A DNA stretch of 64,000 nt from Virgisporangium ochraceum (GTDB taxonomy: Bacteria; Actinomycetota; Actinomycetes; Mycobacteriales; Micromonosporaceae): assembly GCF_016863655.1 (NCBI RefSeq), contig NZ_BOPH01000072.1:123285-187284 (forward strand), given 5' to 3'. Shown here one piece after another: positions 16,971 to 25,670 of this stretch. The position numbers were made by a program, and so were the translations under genes. Under the pieces are notes generated by a model. It was not told the DNA's origin, did no database searches, and worked only from the letters and a program-made list of their open reading frames with translations. Every line of letters starts with the position of its first letter. Position 1 is the stretch's first letter.

Positions 16971-19559
16971 CTACGGGTAGGAGTTCCAGTACTGGATCTG
17001 CGTGGTCGCGTTCGCGGGTCCACCGACGTCGTTGATGACGCGGTTGATGGTCCCCACCCCGCCGAGCGACACGATCACCATGTTGGTGAACCGCACGCCG
17101 GGCCGGTTGGGCACCTCGAACGCGCGCTCTCCCACCACCGACGGGTCGCCGAAGAACACGCAGTAGCTGCCGAGCCCGTACGCCTCGTGGGTCGTCACCG
17201 AGTCGGCCACCTTGTAGGCGGCGTAGCCGCGGGTCGACCCGTTCATCCAGGCGCCCTGGTTGGGCGGGTCGTACGGCATCTCGTTCTGGTAGAAGTACGT
17301 CCGGCCGCCGTTGCCGTTCCAGATGGTCTGGTACTTCTGGTAGTGCTCGACGAACAGGCCGTACATCGTCACGTTGTCGCCGTTGACGATCAGGCCGGTA
17401 TCGGCGGTGTTCACCGTCCACCCGACGCCGTCGCCGTGGTCGGCCCGCCAGAGCCACATGTGGTCGCCGATCACGTGGTCGCTGTTCACGACCAGCGTGG
17501 TGGTGGCCTTCGCGACGCCCGGCCCGCCGATGCGGAAGAACACGTCGTGCAGCGAGATCGGGTTGGCCGCGTTGTTCGCGCCCGACCCGGCCGGCCCGAC
17601 CTCCATGAGCACCGGCGAGTTCACCGGTCCGGCGTCGAACATGATGCCGGCCACCTTCACACCGGCCACGTCGGCGACGGTCATGGCCACGATCCCGTTG
17701 TCGGGAACGAACGTGGCGAGACCGAGGCCGAGCACCACGGTGTCGGGCCGGGCGACCCGGATGGTGTCGCTGATGTGGTGGGTTCCGGGGGTCACCAACA
17801 GGTTCTTGTTCGCCGCCAGCGCGGCGTTGATCTGCGCCGCCGTGGTGCCCTGGCGCACGATGAAGAAGTCGCTCAGTGAGATCGACGACCCCGCCGGTGT
17901 CTTCCCGAACCACGTGGTGCCGCTGGAGTTCGCCCGCAGCGCCGGCACGAACACCCGGTACTCACCGCTGCCGGTGACGTACAGGAACGGCTTCTCCCGC
18001 ACCGTCGGGGTGTTGGCGATGACCGTGTGCGAGGGGTTCGGGAAGTGCGGTGGCGGTGCGCCGGCGACGCCCTGGAACACCATGTTCCACACCGATCCGG
18101 TCCAGCCGCCGAACTCGCTGTTGCGCGAGTACCACTGCTGCTGCGAGCCGCTCACGACCAGTCCGTCGATCTTCGTGTCGGCCATGAAGCCCCCGCTCGA
18201 CCAGCCGTCGCCGCCGTTCCACAACTGGATCTGGTTGCCGGCACCGCGCAGGTGCATCCGCCGGTACGGCGCCGCCTGCGACACCGCCCACCGCTCGACC
18301 TGCACGCCCGCCGGCAGCGTCACCGACAGGTTCTCGGCCGACCGCCAGAAGTTCTGGGTGGCGTTGCCGCCCATCCAGAACGCCTCGGCCCGCACGTGCC
18401 CGTTGAGGTTCACGTCGTCGGGCGACATGCCGAGGCCGGCCACCTGGGTGAAGAACCCGAGGTTCACGTCGGCCGTGTACGTGCCGGGCTTGAACAGGAC
18501 GGCGTACCGCTGCGGCCCGAACTGGTTGGTCTCCTGCTGCGTGAACAACGTGTTGAGCCGGTTCTGGATGGTGCTTGTCGGCGTCGAGGGGTCGAACACA
18601 TTGACGTTCGGTCCGAAGTTCGGGTTGAACGGGTCGGTCGGCTCGACGGGATCCGTGGGCCCGCTCCCGGTCACGTTGACGGCGAACTCCCAGAGCGAGT
18701 AGCCGTACGCGGTCGCCCGCGCGGTGCCGTTCACCCGGACGTACCGGCCGGTGCCCGTGACCGTGATCGCCTGCGTGCCACCGGTTCCGGTGGTCGTCGA
18801 GTGGACCGTGGTCCAGCTGGTTCCGTTCGCCGAGACCTGGATCTGGAACGCTGTCGCGTACGCGGCCTCCCACTGCACCGTCACGCGGCAGACGGACTGC
18901 GACGATCCCAGGTCGACCTGGATCCACTGTGGATCGGAGAACGCGCTCGACCACCGCGTCCCGGTGTTCCCGTCGACGGCCGCGGCGGCACCGGTCGCGG
19001 CGCTCTCGGCGCTCGACGCGGTCGCCGGTCGGTTGAGCGCGGCGTTCGTGGTGCCGCACGACGTGCTGGAGCCGAACGTGCCGAAGACCTGGAACTCCCA
19101 GAGCGAGTAGCCGTACGCGGTGGCGCGGGCGGTGCCGTTGACGCGCACGTACCGGCCGGAGCCGGTGACGGCGAGCGTCTGGGTGCCGCCGGTGCCGGTG
19201 GTCGTCGAGTGGACGGTGGTCCAGGTCGATCCGTTGGGCGAGGTCTGCACCTGGAAGGACCGCGCGTACGCGGCCTCCCACTGGAGGACCACCTGGGTGA
19301 CGGTCGCGGTGGCGCCGAGGTCCACCTGGATCCACTGTGGATCGCTGAACGCGCTGGACCAGCGCGTGGCGGCGTTGCCGTCGACGGCGGCACCGGCACC
19401 CATGGCGGTGCTCTCGGCCGACGACGCGGTGGCCGGACGGCCCTGTGAGATCAGCGGATCGGCGGCCCGGGCGGGGGCGGCGAGAACCGCGGAGAGGAAC
19501 GGTACGAGCAGCAGCAGCGCGGCGAGCTGGCCGCGCCGGACACGGTATTCAGCTGTCAT
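16971..19559 (-). CDS. Secreted protein: two discoidin (CBM32-like) domains plus beta-helix
   Basis: The 862-residue product has a Sec signal (LAALLLLVPFLSAVLAAPARA, cleavage after ARA near residue 32). Two very similar F5/8-type C (CBM32-like) domains follow (about 35-165 and 170-297), each with 'TRWSSAFSDPQWIQVDLG' and 'GRYVRVNGTARATAYGYSLWEF'. After a Pro/Asp linker, about 540 residues look like a right-handed beta-helix, as in GH55 and pectate-lyase-type proteins ('KPGTYTADVNLGF', 'HLRGAGNQIQLWNGG', 'HVIGDHMWLWRADHGDG'). It is probably a polysaccharide-acting or polysaccharide-binding secreted enzyme, but no catalytic residues can be assigned. A LacI-type palindrome precedes it. Confidence 0.8.
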   Translation of the reverse strand: MTAEYRVRRGQLAALLLLVPFLSAVLAAPARAADPLISQGRPATASSAESTAMGAGAAVDGNAATRWSSAFSDPQWIQVDLGATATVTQVVLQWEAAYARSFQVQTSPNGSTWTTVHSTTTGTGGTQTLAVTGSGRYVRVNGTARATAYGYSLWEFQVFGTFGSSTSCGTTNAALNRPATASSAESAATGAAAAVDGNTGTRWSSAFSDPQWIQVDLGSSQSVCRVTVQWEAAYATAFQIQVSANGTSWTTVHSTTTGTGGTQAITVTGTGRYVRVNGTARATAYGYSLWEFAVNVTGSGPTDPVEPTDPFNPNFGPNVNVFDPSTPTSTIQNRLNTLFTQQETNQFGPQRYAVLFKPGTYTADVNLGFFTQVAGLGMSPDDVNLNGHVRAEAFWMGGNATQNFWRSAENLSVTLPAGVQVERWAVSQAAPYRRMHLRGAGNQIQLWNGGDGWSSGGFMADTKIDGLVVSGSQQQWYSRNSEFGGWTGSVWNMVFQGVAGAPPPHFPNPSHTVIANTPTVREKPFLYVTGSGEYRVFVPALRANSSGTTWFGKTPAGSSISLSDFFIVRQGTTAAQINAALAANKNLLVTPGTHHISDTIRVARPDTVVLGLGLATFVPDNGIVAMTVADVAGVKVAGIMFDAGPVNSPVLMEVGPAGSGANNAANPISLHDVFFRIGGPGVAKATTTLVVNSDHVIGDHMWLWRADHGDGVGWTVNTADTGLIVNGDNVTMYGLFVEHYQKYQTIWNGNGGRTYFYQNEMPYDPPNQGAWMNGSTRGYAAYKVADSVTTHEAYGLGSYCVFFGDPSVVGERAFEVPNRPGVRFTNMVIVSLGGVGTINRVINDVGGPANATTQIQYWNSYP
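18684..19428. repeat. Tandem duplication encoding the two discoidin domains
   Basis: DNA from about 18684 recurs about 408 bp later (from 19092) with long near-identical stretches, for instance around the codons of the AYGYSLWEF segment. This indicates a tandem domain duplication. The ends are approximate. Confidence 0.75.
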
Positions 19560-19591
19560 GGTCCTGCCTGTCGGAGGAGCCGGCGGGGTCA

Positions 19592-19605
19592 GGAGAGCGC
19601 TCTCC
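19592..19605. promoter_or_regulatory. LacI-type operator palindrome GGAGAGCGCTCTCC
   Basis: A perfect 14-bp palindrome with the CGCT-type centre typical of LacI-family operators (compare the CebR box TGGGAGCGCTCCCA). It lies 33-46 bp upstream of the secreted beta-helix gene and supports sugar-responsive repression of a polysaccharide-related protein. Confidence 0.6.
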
Positions 19606-19648
19606 GAAGACCTGAGTGTGTGCCGAAATTAGCCGCGCGTCAATATGG

Positions 19649-20212
19649 CTACTCGGTGCGGAGGGCGCCCATCGAGTCGCCGATGCGTCGCAGGCCCGTG
19701 CGCAGCCGGTACTTCGCGGTCCCCTCGGGGATGCCCAGCTCGATCGCCACTTCCCGGTAGGTCAGGCCGTAGTAGTACGCCAACGCGATCGCCTCGCGGT
19801 ACAGCGGCGGCAGTTCGTGCACGGCCGCCCGTACCAGCTTCGCCATCGTGCTGGCCTCGACGTCCTCCTCCACGTTCGGGGCCGGCACCGCCTGCCCGGC
19901 CAGCAGCAACGTGTAGCGGTCGCGGGTCACCTGCCGGCGCCGCCAGTCGATGGCCCGCCGGCGCGCGATCATGCACAGCCAGCCGCGCAGCGGCGCCTGC
20001 CCGGGGTCGTACCGCTCGGGCCGCTGCCAGAGTTCGACGAACACCTCCTGCGTGACGTCCTCCGCCGCGCCGTGGTCGTGCGTGATCCGCAGCGCGATCC
20101 CGTACACGGCAGCGGAGTACAGGTCGTACGCCTCGGCCAGCGCGTCCGCGCGCCCGGCCGTCAGCGCTTCCCGCATCGTGGCGTCGTCGCGAGCCGAACC
20201 CACGTCAGTCAC
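19649..20212 (-). CDS. ECF sigma factor
   Basis: A 187-residue sigma-70 family protein with region 2 ('ITHDHGAAEDVTQEVFVELWQRPERYDPGQAPLRGWLCMIARRRAIDWRRR') and region 4 ('LPPLYREAIALAYYYGLTYREVAIELGIPEGTAKYRLRTGLRR'), resembling the SigK-type group. GTG at 20212 overlaps the preceding zinc-finger/MDMPI gene by 8 bp; a downstream GTG or ATG is also possible. The partner gene precedes it instead of following, the reverse of the usual sigma then anti-sigma order. Its regulon is unknown. Confidence 0.9.
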   Translation of the reverse strand: MTDVGSARDDATMREALTAGRADALAEAYDLYSAAVYGIALRITHDHGAAEDVTQEVFVELWQRPERYDPGQAPLRGWLCMIARRRAIDWRRRQVTRDRYTLLLAGQAVPAPNVEEDVEASTMAKLVRAAVHELPPLYREAIALAYYYGLTYREVAIELGIPEGTAKYRLRTGLRRIGDSMGALRTE

Positions 20213-21203
20213 ACCCCAAGGTCGCGGCAACAGTGATGAGGTCGGCGCCGGCCCGCTCGTCGCCGCGGATCCGCACGCCCGTTTCGGCCGGCGTCACGCG
20301 GCCGGCCATGAGCCGGCAGAACCCTTCCGCGGAGAGCTCGAGCTCGGCCACCGGGCCGTCGTCGGTCGCGGTCCGCGCAGAGCTCAGCGGGACCGCGTGA
20401 GCGCCGCCGCCGGGACCGGTGAGCCGCAGCCGCACCCAGCCGGTGCGCCCTTTCCCTGCGGCGTCGATGGCTCCGGGCAGCAGCGCCAACCCGAACCGCA
20501 CGATGCGGTCGACGTGGTCGGGTGGCGGGGACTCGGGTGGCAGCCGCAGCGTGCCCCGGAGGTCCTCGGCGTGGATCCACGTCTCGAACGCCCGTTGCGT
20601 GATCGCCTCGACCAGCGGCTTGCGCACCCCGGGCGCCCCGGCCAGCGGCACCGGCCGCGCGAGCAGTCCACCGTCGGCTCCGGCGATCGTCCGAATCATT
20701 CCGTCGGTCTGGTGCCGCCACCGCCGGCTGGCGACCTGGGTGGGCCGTGCCCGCCGCCCGGCGGCCGCGGCCGGCGCCACCCCGATGCCGGCGGCTACCA
20801 GGTGGTCGCTCTCGGCCAGGTGCACCACGAGGTCGTGCACCGTGCGGTAGGGACCGCTGGGCAGGAACCACTGGTCGTCGGTGAGCGCCGTCAGCAGCCC
20901 GCCGAACGCCGCGACCTGGATCGTGTACGCGTCGAGCAGCGTTCCCGTGGCCGCCGGTGCCGCCGGCCGGGCCGCACCGGCGGCGGCGAGCACCCGCGCC
21001 CGGAGCGGGGCGGGCGGCGGTGCCGTGTTCGTGCTTCCGATGCCGTACGCCACACCCACCAGGGCATCGACCTCCGCCGCACACGACGGGCATGCGATCG
21101 CGTGCGCCCGCACCGTGGCCGTCTCGGCCGGCGGACACGCGTCGAGCGCGAACGCGCCGAGGAGGTCGACCGGGTGCGGCCGACGGACCGCCGCCCCTCG
21201 CAT
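20205..21203 (-). CDS. Zinc-finger anti-sigma-like protein fused to maleylpyruvate isomerase-like domain
   Basis: The 332-residue protein opens with a putative zf-HC2/ZAS motif (HPVDLLGAFALDACPPAETATVRAHAIACPSC, containing HxxxCxxC as H-AIA-CPSC). It continues as a mycothiol-dependent maleylpyruvate isomerase/DinB-like helical domain ('TVHDLVVHLAESDHLVA', 'AFETWIHAEDLRGTLRLP'). Such fusions are thought to be thiol- or redox-responsive anti-sigma factors in actinobacteria. ATG at 21203 is preferred because GGAG lies 8 bases upstream. It is translationally overlapped with the sigma gene, so the pair is likely a regulator-sigma unit. Confidence 0.8.
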   Translation of the reverse strand: MRGAAVRRPHPVDLLGAFALDACPPAETATVRAHAIACPSCAAEVDALVGVAYGIGSTNTAPPPAPLRARVLAAAGAARPAAPAATGTLLDAYTIQVAAFGGLLTALTDDQWFLPSGPYRTVHDLVVHLAESDHLVAAGIGVAPAAAAGRRARPTQVASRRWRHQTDGMIRTIAGADGGLLARPVPLAGAPGVRKPLVEAITQRAFETWIHAEDLRGTLRLPPESPPPDHVDRIVRFGLALLPGAIDAAGKGRTGWVRLRLTGPGGGAHAVPLSSARTATDDGPVAELELSAEGFCRLMAGRVTPAETGVRIRGDERAGADLITVAATLGCD

Positions 21204-21358
21204 GTCGTGGCTCCGCATAGGCTGGATCGCTTTCTGTACGCCGGCCGATGCGCCGACGCTATCCGCGCCCGGTGAGCCGCCCGTGAGTCCGGCGTGAGCC
21301 CCGCAGGCCACGCCCGCGTCGCCGCGTCGGCTACGTCAGGTCCGGCGTCAGGTCCGCT

Positions 21359-24300
21359 TCAGGTCGCGAGGATGGCCGTCAGGAGGGCGGCGGCGCGGCG
21401 CCGGTGCGTGGCCCGTTCCCGCGGCGTCGGCGCGGTCTCGGCCGCCAGTTCGTGGGCGCGGGCCGCACCCAACCGGTGACCGGTCGCGGCGTGGACCGCC
21501 AGCGCCTCGGTGGCGCACGCGAACGCCCGCTCCCGGCGTCCCATCGTGATCTCCGCCGCGGTCAGGGCGTTCAACGCGTTGCCGGCCAGCATGCGGTAGC
21601 CGCGTTCGCGGGCGATCGCCAGGGCCTCGCGCGCGCGGCGCAGGCTCTCCGCGCCCGACGCCACCTCCGACAGGCCGACCAGCGCGACCGTCTCCAGGTA
21701 CCGGTTGCCGATCCCGCCGGCCAGCGTCACGCCCTCCCGGTAGCCGGCGTACGCGGCGTCGGCGTCGCCGAGCGCCTTGTGCACGCTGGCCAGCGCGAGC
21801 ACGGCCTCCGCCCGGTCGTACGGACGGCCGCCGGACGCCTCGGCGCGGGCCACCGCGCCACGGGCCACGTCGAGGGCCTCGCTCAGCCGACCCGCGTCGC
21901 GGTGCACCCCGGCCAGGACGCACATCGTGCTGCTCTCGGTCCTGCGGTCGCCCAGCTCCCGGTGCACCGCCAGCGCCTCGGTCACCGCCGCGGTCGCCTC
22001 GGACAGGCGGCCCAGCCGCAGGTACGCGTCGGCCAGGTTGGCCAGGTTGCGCCCCTCGCTCACCCGCGAGCCGAGGGTGCGGTGCAGCTCCAGCGCGGCG
22101 GCGAGGTTCGACGCCGCCAGGCGCAGCTCCCCGCGCACGCCCTGCACAAGTGCGAGGTTCGCCAGTTGGCCGGCTTCGCCGGCGACCACCCCGGTGCGGC
22201 GGTGCATCTCCAGCGCCCCGGAGTAGGTGTCGGCGGCCTCGTCGAGCCGGTCGAGCTCCAGGTAGACGTTGCCGAGGTTGCCCAGGGCCGCCGCTTCGCC
22301 GGGTTTCCAGCCGGCGTCGCGGCAGGCGGCCCGGGCGGCGGTGTAGCCGGCGATCGCGTCGTCGTAGCGGCCGGTCATCAGGTAGAGCATGCCGAGGCTC
22401 AGCCGGGCGGCGGCCTGGCCGGCGAGGTCGCCCTCGGCCTCGGCGGCACGCAGGGCGGCGGAGCCGACGACCTCCCAGTCGGCCACGTTCATGCGCAGGT
22501 ACAGGAAGCCGCGCAGGGAGTCGGCCAGGCGCCAGGCGCACCGGCGGGGCCCGTGTGCGGCGGCGTACCGCACCGCCGCGACGAGGTTGCCGCGTTCGGC
22601 GTCGAGCCAGGCCGACGCCTCCAGGTCGGTGGCGAACAGCTCCGGGTCGGCGTGGCCGCCGGGCAGCCGCAGGATCATCGGGTAGAGCAGGTCGGCGGCC
22701 GCGTCGGCGCCGCGCAGGTACCACTCCAGGAGGCGGTCGCGGGCATCCGAGGCGTCGACGGCTTCGGCTTCGGCTTCGGCGAGCCTGGCGGCGAAGCACC
22801 GCATCAGGTCGTGGGCGCCGTACCGGCCGGGCGCCACCACGTCGAGCAGACCCGCCGCCGCGAGCCGCGACAGTGCGCGCGCGGCGGCCGCGACCGGCAC
22901 CGACGCCATCGCGGCCATCGCCGGCGCGCTGACGTCGGGGCCCGGCACGAGCCCGAACAGCCGGAAGACGGCCCGGGTGTCGGGCGGCAGCAGCGCGTAC
23001 GAGTGCTCGAAGGCCGCCCGCACGCCGGCCTCCGGGTCGCCGTCGGGTTCCAGCGCCGACAGCGGGTCGCCGGCCGACAGGTGCGCCACGTAGGAGGAGA
23101 TCGAGTCGAGGTTCGCCGCCGCGATGCGCAGCGCGAGCGGCAGGTGGCCGCACAGGTCGGCCAGGGCCGCCGCGGCCTCCGGTTCGGCGCTCACGCGGTC
23201 GCGGCCGAGCAGCGTCTCGAGCAGGTCGCGCGACTCGCCGGGGGTGAGCACGTCGAGGGTGAGCCGGGTGGCGCCGTCGCGGGCGACCAGGCTGCCGAGC
23301 GAGTCGCGGCTGGTGATCAGCACCAGGCAGCCCGCGCCGCCGGGCAGCAGTGGCCGCACCTGGTCGGGGTGCCGCGCGTTGTCGAGCACCACCAGCACGC
23401 GGCGGTCGGCGAGCAGGGTCCGGTAGAGCGCGGCGGCCGCCTCCAGGGTCGCGGGCACGGCGTCGGGCACCACGCCGAGAGCGGGCAGAAAAGCGGACAG
23501 GACCTCGATGGGACGCACGGGAGCGCCCGACTCGTACCCGTGCAGGTTCACGTACAGCTGGCCGTCGGGGAACCGGTCTCTGACCTGGTGCGCCCAGTGC
23601 ACGGCGAGCGCCGTCTTGCCGATGCCGGCGGTGCCGGTGATCGTCGAGAGGACCAGCACCGGCGTGGCTCCGGAGCCGTCGGGCAGCAGCGCGTTGAGCT
23701 GCTTCAGTGGCAGGTCGCGGCCGGTGAACCCGGCCACGGCCGCGGGCAGCTGGGCGGGGACCGAGGGCAGCGGGACCGGCGGCTGAACCGGCGGCCCGAC
23801 CGGCGGCCCAGCCGGCGGGTCAGCCGGCGGGTCAGGCGGCGCGGCCCCGGACTGCTCCACCAGGAGCTGCTGTTGCAGGTCACGCAGGGCGGCGCCGGGC
23901 TCCAGGCCCAGCTCGTCGACGAGGGCGCGGCGGGCCTGCTGGTAGGCGGCCAGCGCCTCGGCCCGCCGGCCACCGGCCCGCAGCGCCCGCAGGTACAGCT
24001 CCCACAGCCGTTCGCGCAGCGGGTGCTCGGTCACCAGCCGGCCGACGTCGTCGGCCACCTCGCCGGCCCGGCCGAGCGCCAGCAGGGCGGCGGCGCGCTC
24101 TTCGAGGGCCGAGATCCGGCTCTGCCCGAGGCGGGCCGCCCACACGGTCACCGTGGGGCTCGCCGGAACGTCCGCGAGCGCCGCGCCGTGCCAGAGCGCC
24201 AGCCCCGCGTCCAGATGTTCGAGCGCGACCGCCGGCGTCCCGTCCGCCACCGCGCGGCGCCCGGCCACGACGCGGCGCTCGAACACGACGGCGTCGATCT

Positions 24301-24592
24301 CGTCGGCGGTGGCCGCCAGCTCGTAGCCGTGGCCCCGCGTGACGAGGCGGCTCGCGTCGCCGAGGGCCCTGCGCAGCCGCATGATGTAGCCGCGCAGGGT
24401 GCTCTGTGCCTCCTTCGGCGCCGCGTCACCCCAGAGCTCGGTGATCAGGCGCTCGGTGCTGACCACCGCGCCGGCGTCGGCGAGCAGCACCGCGAGCACC
24501 ACCCGCTGCTGCCCGGCGGAGACCGGCGACCAGGTGGTGCCGTCGCGGATCCGCATCGGACCGAGCAGCCGGAATCGCACGGTCCCGGTCAC
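21359..24592 (-). CDS. AfsR/SARP-type regulator with NB-ARC and TPR
   Basis: The 1077-residue protein is a full AfsR-type regulator. An OmpR-like winged helix (1-95, 'RLRRALGDASRLVTRGHGYEL') and a BTAD domain (about 100-245) come first, then a Pro-rich linker (PPVGPPVQPP type). An NB-ARC ATPase follows with Walker A 'GTAGIGKTAL', Walker B 'VLVVLDNARH' and 'LPLALRIA'. The second half is TPR repeats. These proteins activate secondary-metabolite or developmental genes in response to phosphorylation or ligands. GTG at 24592 is the start, 51 bp after the DUF3291-like stop. No biosynthetic cluster is visible next to it, so the target is unknown. Confidence 0.92.
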   Translation of the reverse strand: MTGTVRFRLLGPMRIRDGTTWSPVSAGQQRVVLAVLLADAGAVVSTERLITELWGDAAPKEAQSTLRGYIMRLRRALGDASRLVTRGHGYELAATADEIDAVVFERRVVAGRRAVADGTPAVALEHLDAGLALWHGAALADVPASPTVTVWAARLGQSRISALEERAAALLALGRAGEVADDVGRLVTEHPLRERLWELYLRALRAGGRRAEALAAYQQARRALVDELGLEPGAALRDLQQQLLVEQSGAAPPDPPADPPAGPPVGPPVQPPVPLPSVPAQLPAAVAGFTGRDLPLKQLNALLPDGSGATPVLVLSTITGTAGIGKTALAVHWAHQVRDRFPDGQLYVNLHGYESGAPVRPIEVLSAFLPALGVVPDAVPATLEAAAALYRTLLADRRVLVVLDNARHPDQVRPLLPGGAGCLVLITSRDSLGSLVARDGATRLTLDVLTPGESRDLLETLLGRDRVSAEPEAAAALADLCGHLPLALRIAAANLDSISSYVAHLSAGDPLSALEPDGDPEAGVRAAFEHSYALLPPDTRAVFRLFGLVPGPDVSAPAMAAMASVPVAAAARALSRLAAAGLLDVVAPGRYGAHDLMRCFAARLAEAEAEAVDASDARDRLLEWYLRGADAAADLLYPMILRLPGGHADPELFATDLEASAWLDAERGNLVAAVRYAAAHGPRRCAWRLADSLRGFLYLRMNVADWEVVGSAALRAAEAEGDLAGQAAARLSLGMLYLMTGRYDDAIAGYTAARAACRDAGWKPGEAAALGNLGNVYLELDRLDEAADTYSGALEMHRRTGVVAGEAGQLANLALVQGVRGELRLAASNLAAALELHRTLGSRVSEGRNLANLADAYLRLGRLSEATAAVTEALAVHRELGDRRTESSTMCVLAGVHRDAGRLSEALDVARGAVARAEASGGRPYDRAEAVLALASVHKALGDADAAYAGYREGVTLAGGIGNRYLETVALVGLSEVASGAESLRRAREALAIARERGYRMLAGNALNALTAAEITMGRRERAFACATEALAVHAATGHRLGAARAHELAAETAPTPRERATHRRRAAALLTAILAT

Positions 24593-24643
24593 AAATAGAC
24601 GGTACTGGTGTCGATGGGCCCGGATGCCGGTCAGGAATCCGAC

Positions 24644-25036
24644 TCACGGTCCGCTCTCGGGTTCGGCCAGGCGGCGCCTGGCCTCGGCCCAGGTCGGCGG
24701 CTCGGCGGCCGGTGCCGACCAGAAGCGGAACGTCGCCTCCGCGGTCGCCGACCGGTACTTCCGCATCACCGACCGGTGCGGTTCGGCCGTCACCAGCGCC
24801 TTGATGGCCGCGTCGTCGCGCCACGAGCTGAGCGTGAGGAACTCCCGCCGCAGCGGGTGGGCCTCCAGCGAGACGCCGTACGCGCCGGCGGTGCGGCGTA
24901 CCTGGCGGTGGATCCGCATCGAGTCGAGGAAGAACGGGAGCACGTGGCGCCAGGTCCGCAACGTGAACCGGGACGCCATGATCACCGCTTCCGTTCCCGC
25001 GGGCCTCCCGACCGTGGCCCAGGGCAGTGTCGGCAT
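24644..25036 (-). CDS. DUF3291/ABM-like small oxygenase-fold protein
   Basis: The protein has 130 residues. The sequence 'AVIMASRFTLRTWRHVLPFFLDSMRIHRQVRRTAGAYGVSLEAHPLRREFLTLSSWRDDAAIKALV' is typical of DUF3291/antibiotic-monooxygenase-like ferredoxin folds. ATG at 25036 has a GGAG site 7 bases upstream. It is divergent from a TetR-MFS pair across 70 bp that hold a perfect inverted repeat, so it probably belongs to the same regulatory unit. A detoxification role is inferred from context only. Confidence 0.65.
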   Translation of the reverse strand: MPTLPWATVGRPAGTEAVIMASRFTLRTWRHVLPFFLDSMRIHRQVRRTAGAYGVSLEAHPLRREFLTLSSWRDDAAIKALVTAEPHRSVMRKYRSATAEATFRFWSAPAAEPPTWAEARRRLAEPESGP

Positions 25037-25045
25037 GTCAGTCTC

Positions 25046-25068
25046 CAATCTTGACACCGACAAGATTG
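25046..25068. promoter_or_regulatory. TetR operator CAATCTTG-N7-CAAGATTG
   Basis: A perfect 8-bp inverted repeat lies between the divergent DUF3291-like and TetR genes. A related half-site (CATCTTGTCAATGTC) follows at 25081-25095. The left arm overlaps a TTGACA hexamer at 25051-25056, consistent with repression at a promoter. Confidence 0.65.
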
Positions 25069-25106
25069 CTCCGGACCGGCCATCTTGTCAATGTCTAGAT
25101 TCAGGT

Positions 25107-25670
25107 ATGCTGCGTGGCGTGACCGACGCGCCGCGTCCGTACCACCACGGCGACCTGCGCCGCGCCCTCCTCGACGCGGCGCTCGCCCTGGTCGCCGAGC
25201 GCGGGCCGGCCGCGCTGAGCCTGCGCGAGGTGGCCCGGCGTGCCGGTGTGTCGCACGCGGCGCCGGCGCACCACTTCGCCAACAAGGCCGGGCTGCTCAC
25301 CGCGATCGCCGCGGAGGGCTACCGGCGGCTGGCCGACGCGCTGGCCGGCGCCGACGACTTCCAGGAGAAGGGCGTCGCGTACGTCGTGTTCGCCACCGAG
25401 CACCCGGCCCACTTCGCGGTCATGCGCGCGCCGGACCTGCTGCGCACCGACGACGCCGACCTCGTCGCCGCCGAGACAGCGGCGGCCGAGCAGCTGCGTG
25501 CCGGCGCGAACGCCCGGATGACCCGGGTCGACCCGGCCGCACCGGTCGCGGCGTGGGCGCTCGTGCACGGGCTGGCCAGCCTCCTGCTGGAGGGCAACGT
25601 TCGTCCGGAGGCGGGCGAGACCGTCGAGTCGCTGGCCCGGGCGGTCACCGGTCACCTGCGCACCGAATGA
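25107..25670 (+). CDS. TetR-family regulator upstream of MFS exporter
   Basis: A 187-residue TetR protein with HTH 'DAALALVAERGPAALSLREVARRAGVSHAAPAHHFANKAGLLTAIAAEG' and a TetR_C/WHG-like C-terminal domain ('AWALVHGLASLLLEGNV'). Its stop overlaps the MFS start by ATGA. The pair is divergent from a small enzyme across a perfect inverted repeat. This is the standard layout of a ligand-relieved repressor of an exporter. The ligand is unknown. Confidence 0.9.
   Translation: MLRGVTDAPRPYHHGDLRRALLDAALALVAERGPAALSLREVARRAGVSHAAPAHHFANKAGLLTAIAAEGYRRLADALAGADDFQEKGVAYVVFATEHPAHFAVMRAPDLLRTDDADLVAAETAAAEQLRAGANARMTRVDPAAPVAAWALVHGLASLLLEGNVRPEAGETVESLARAVTGHLRTE

Noticed and set aside
20205..21203. 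Pure maleylpyruvate isomerase for the pca pathway
   Set aside because: The N-terminal zinc-finger-like motif and coupling to an ECF sigma gene favour a regulatory protein, and maleylpyruvate belongs to gentisate catabolism rather than the pca pathway.
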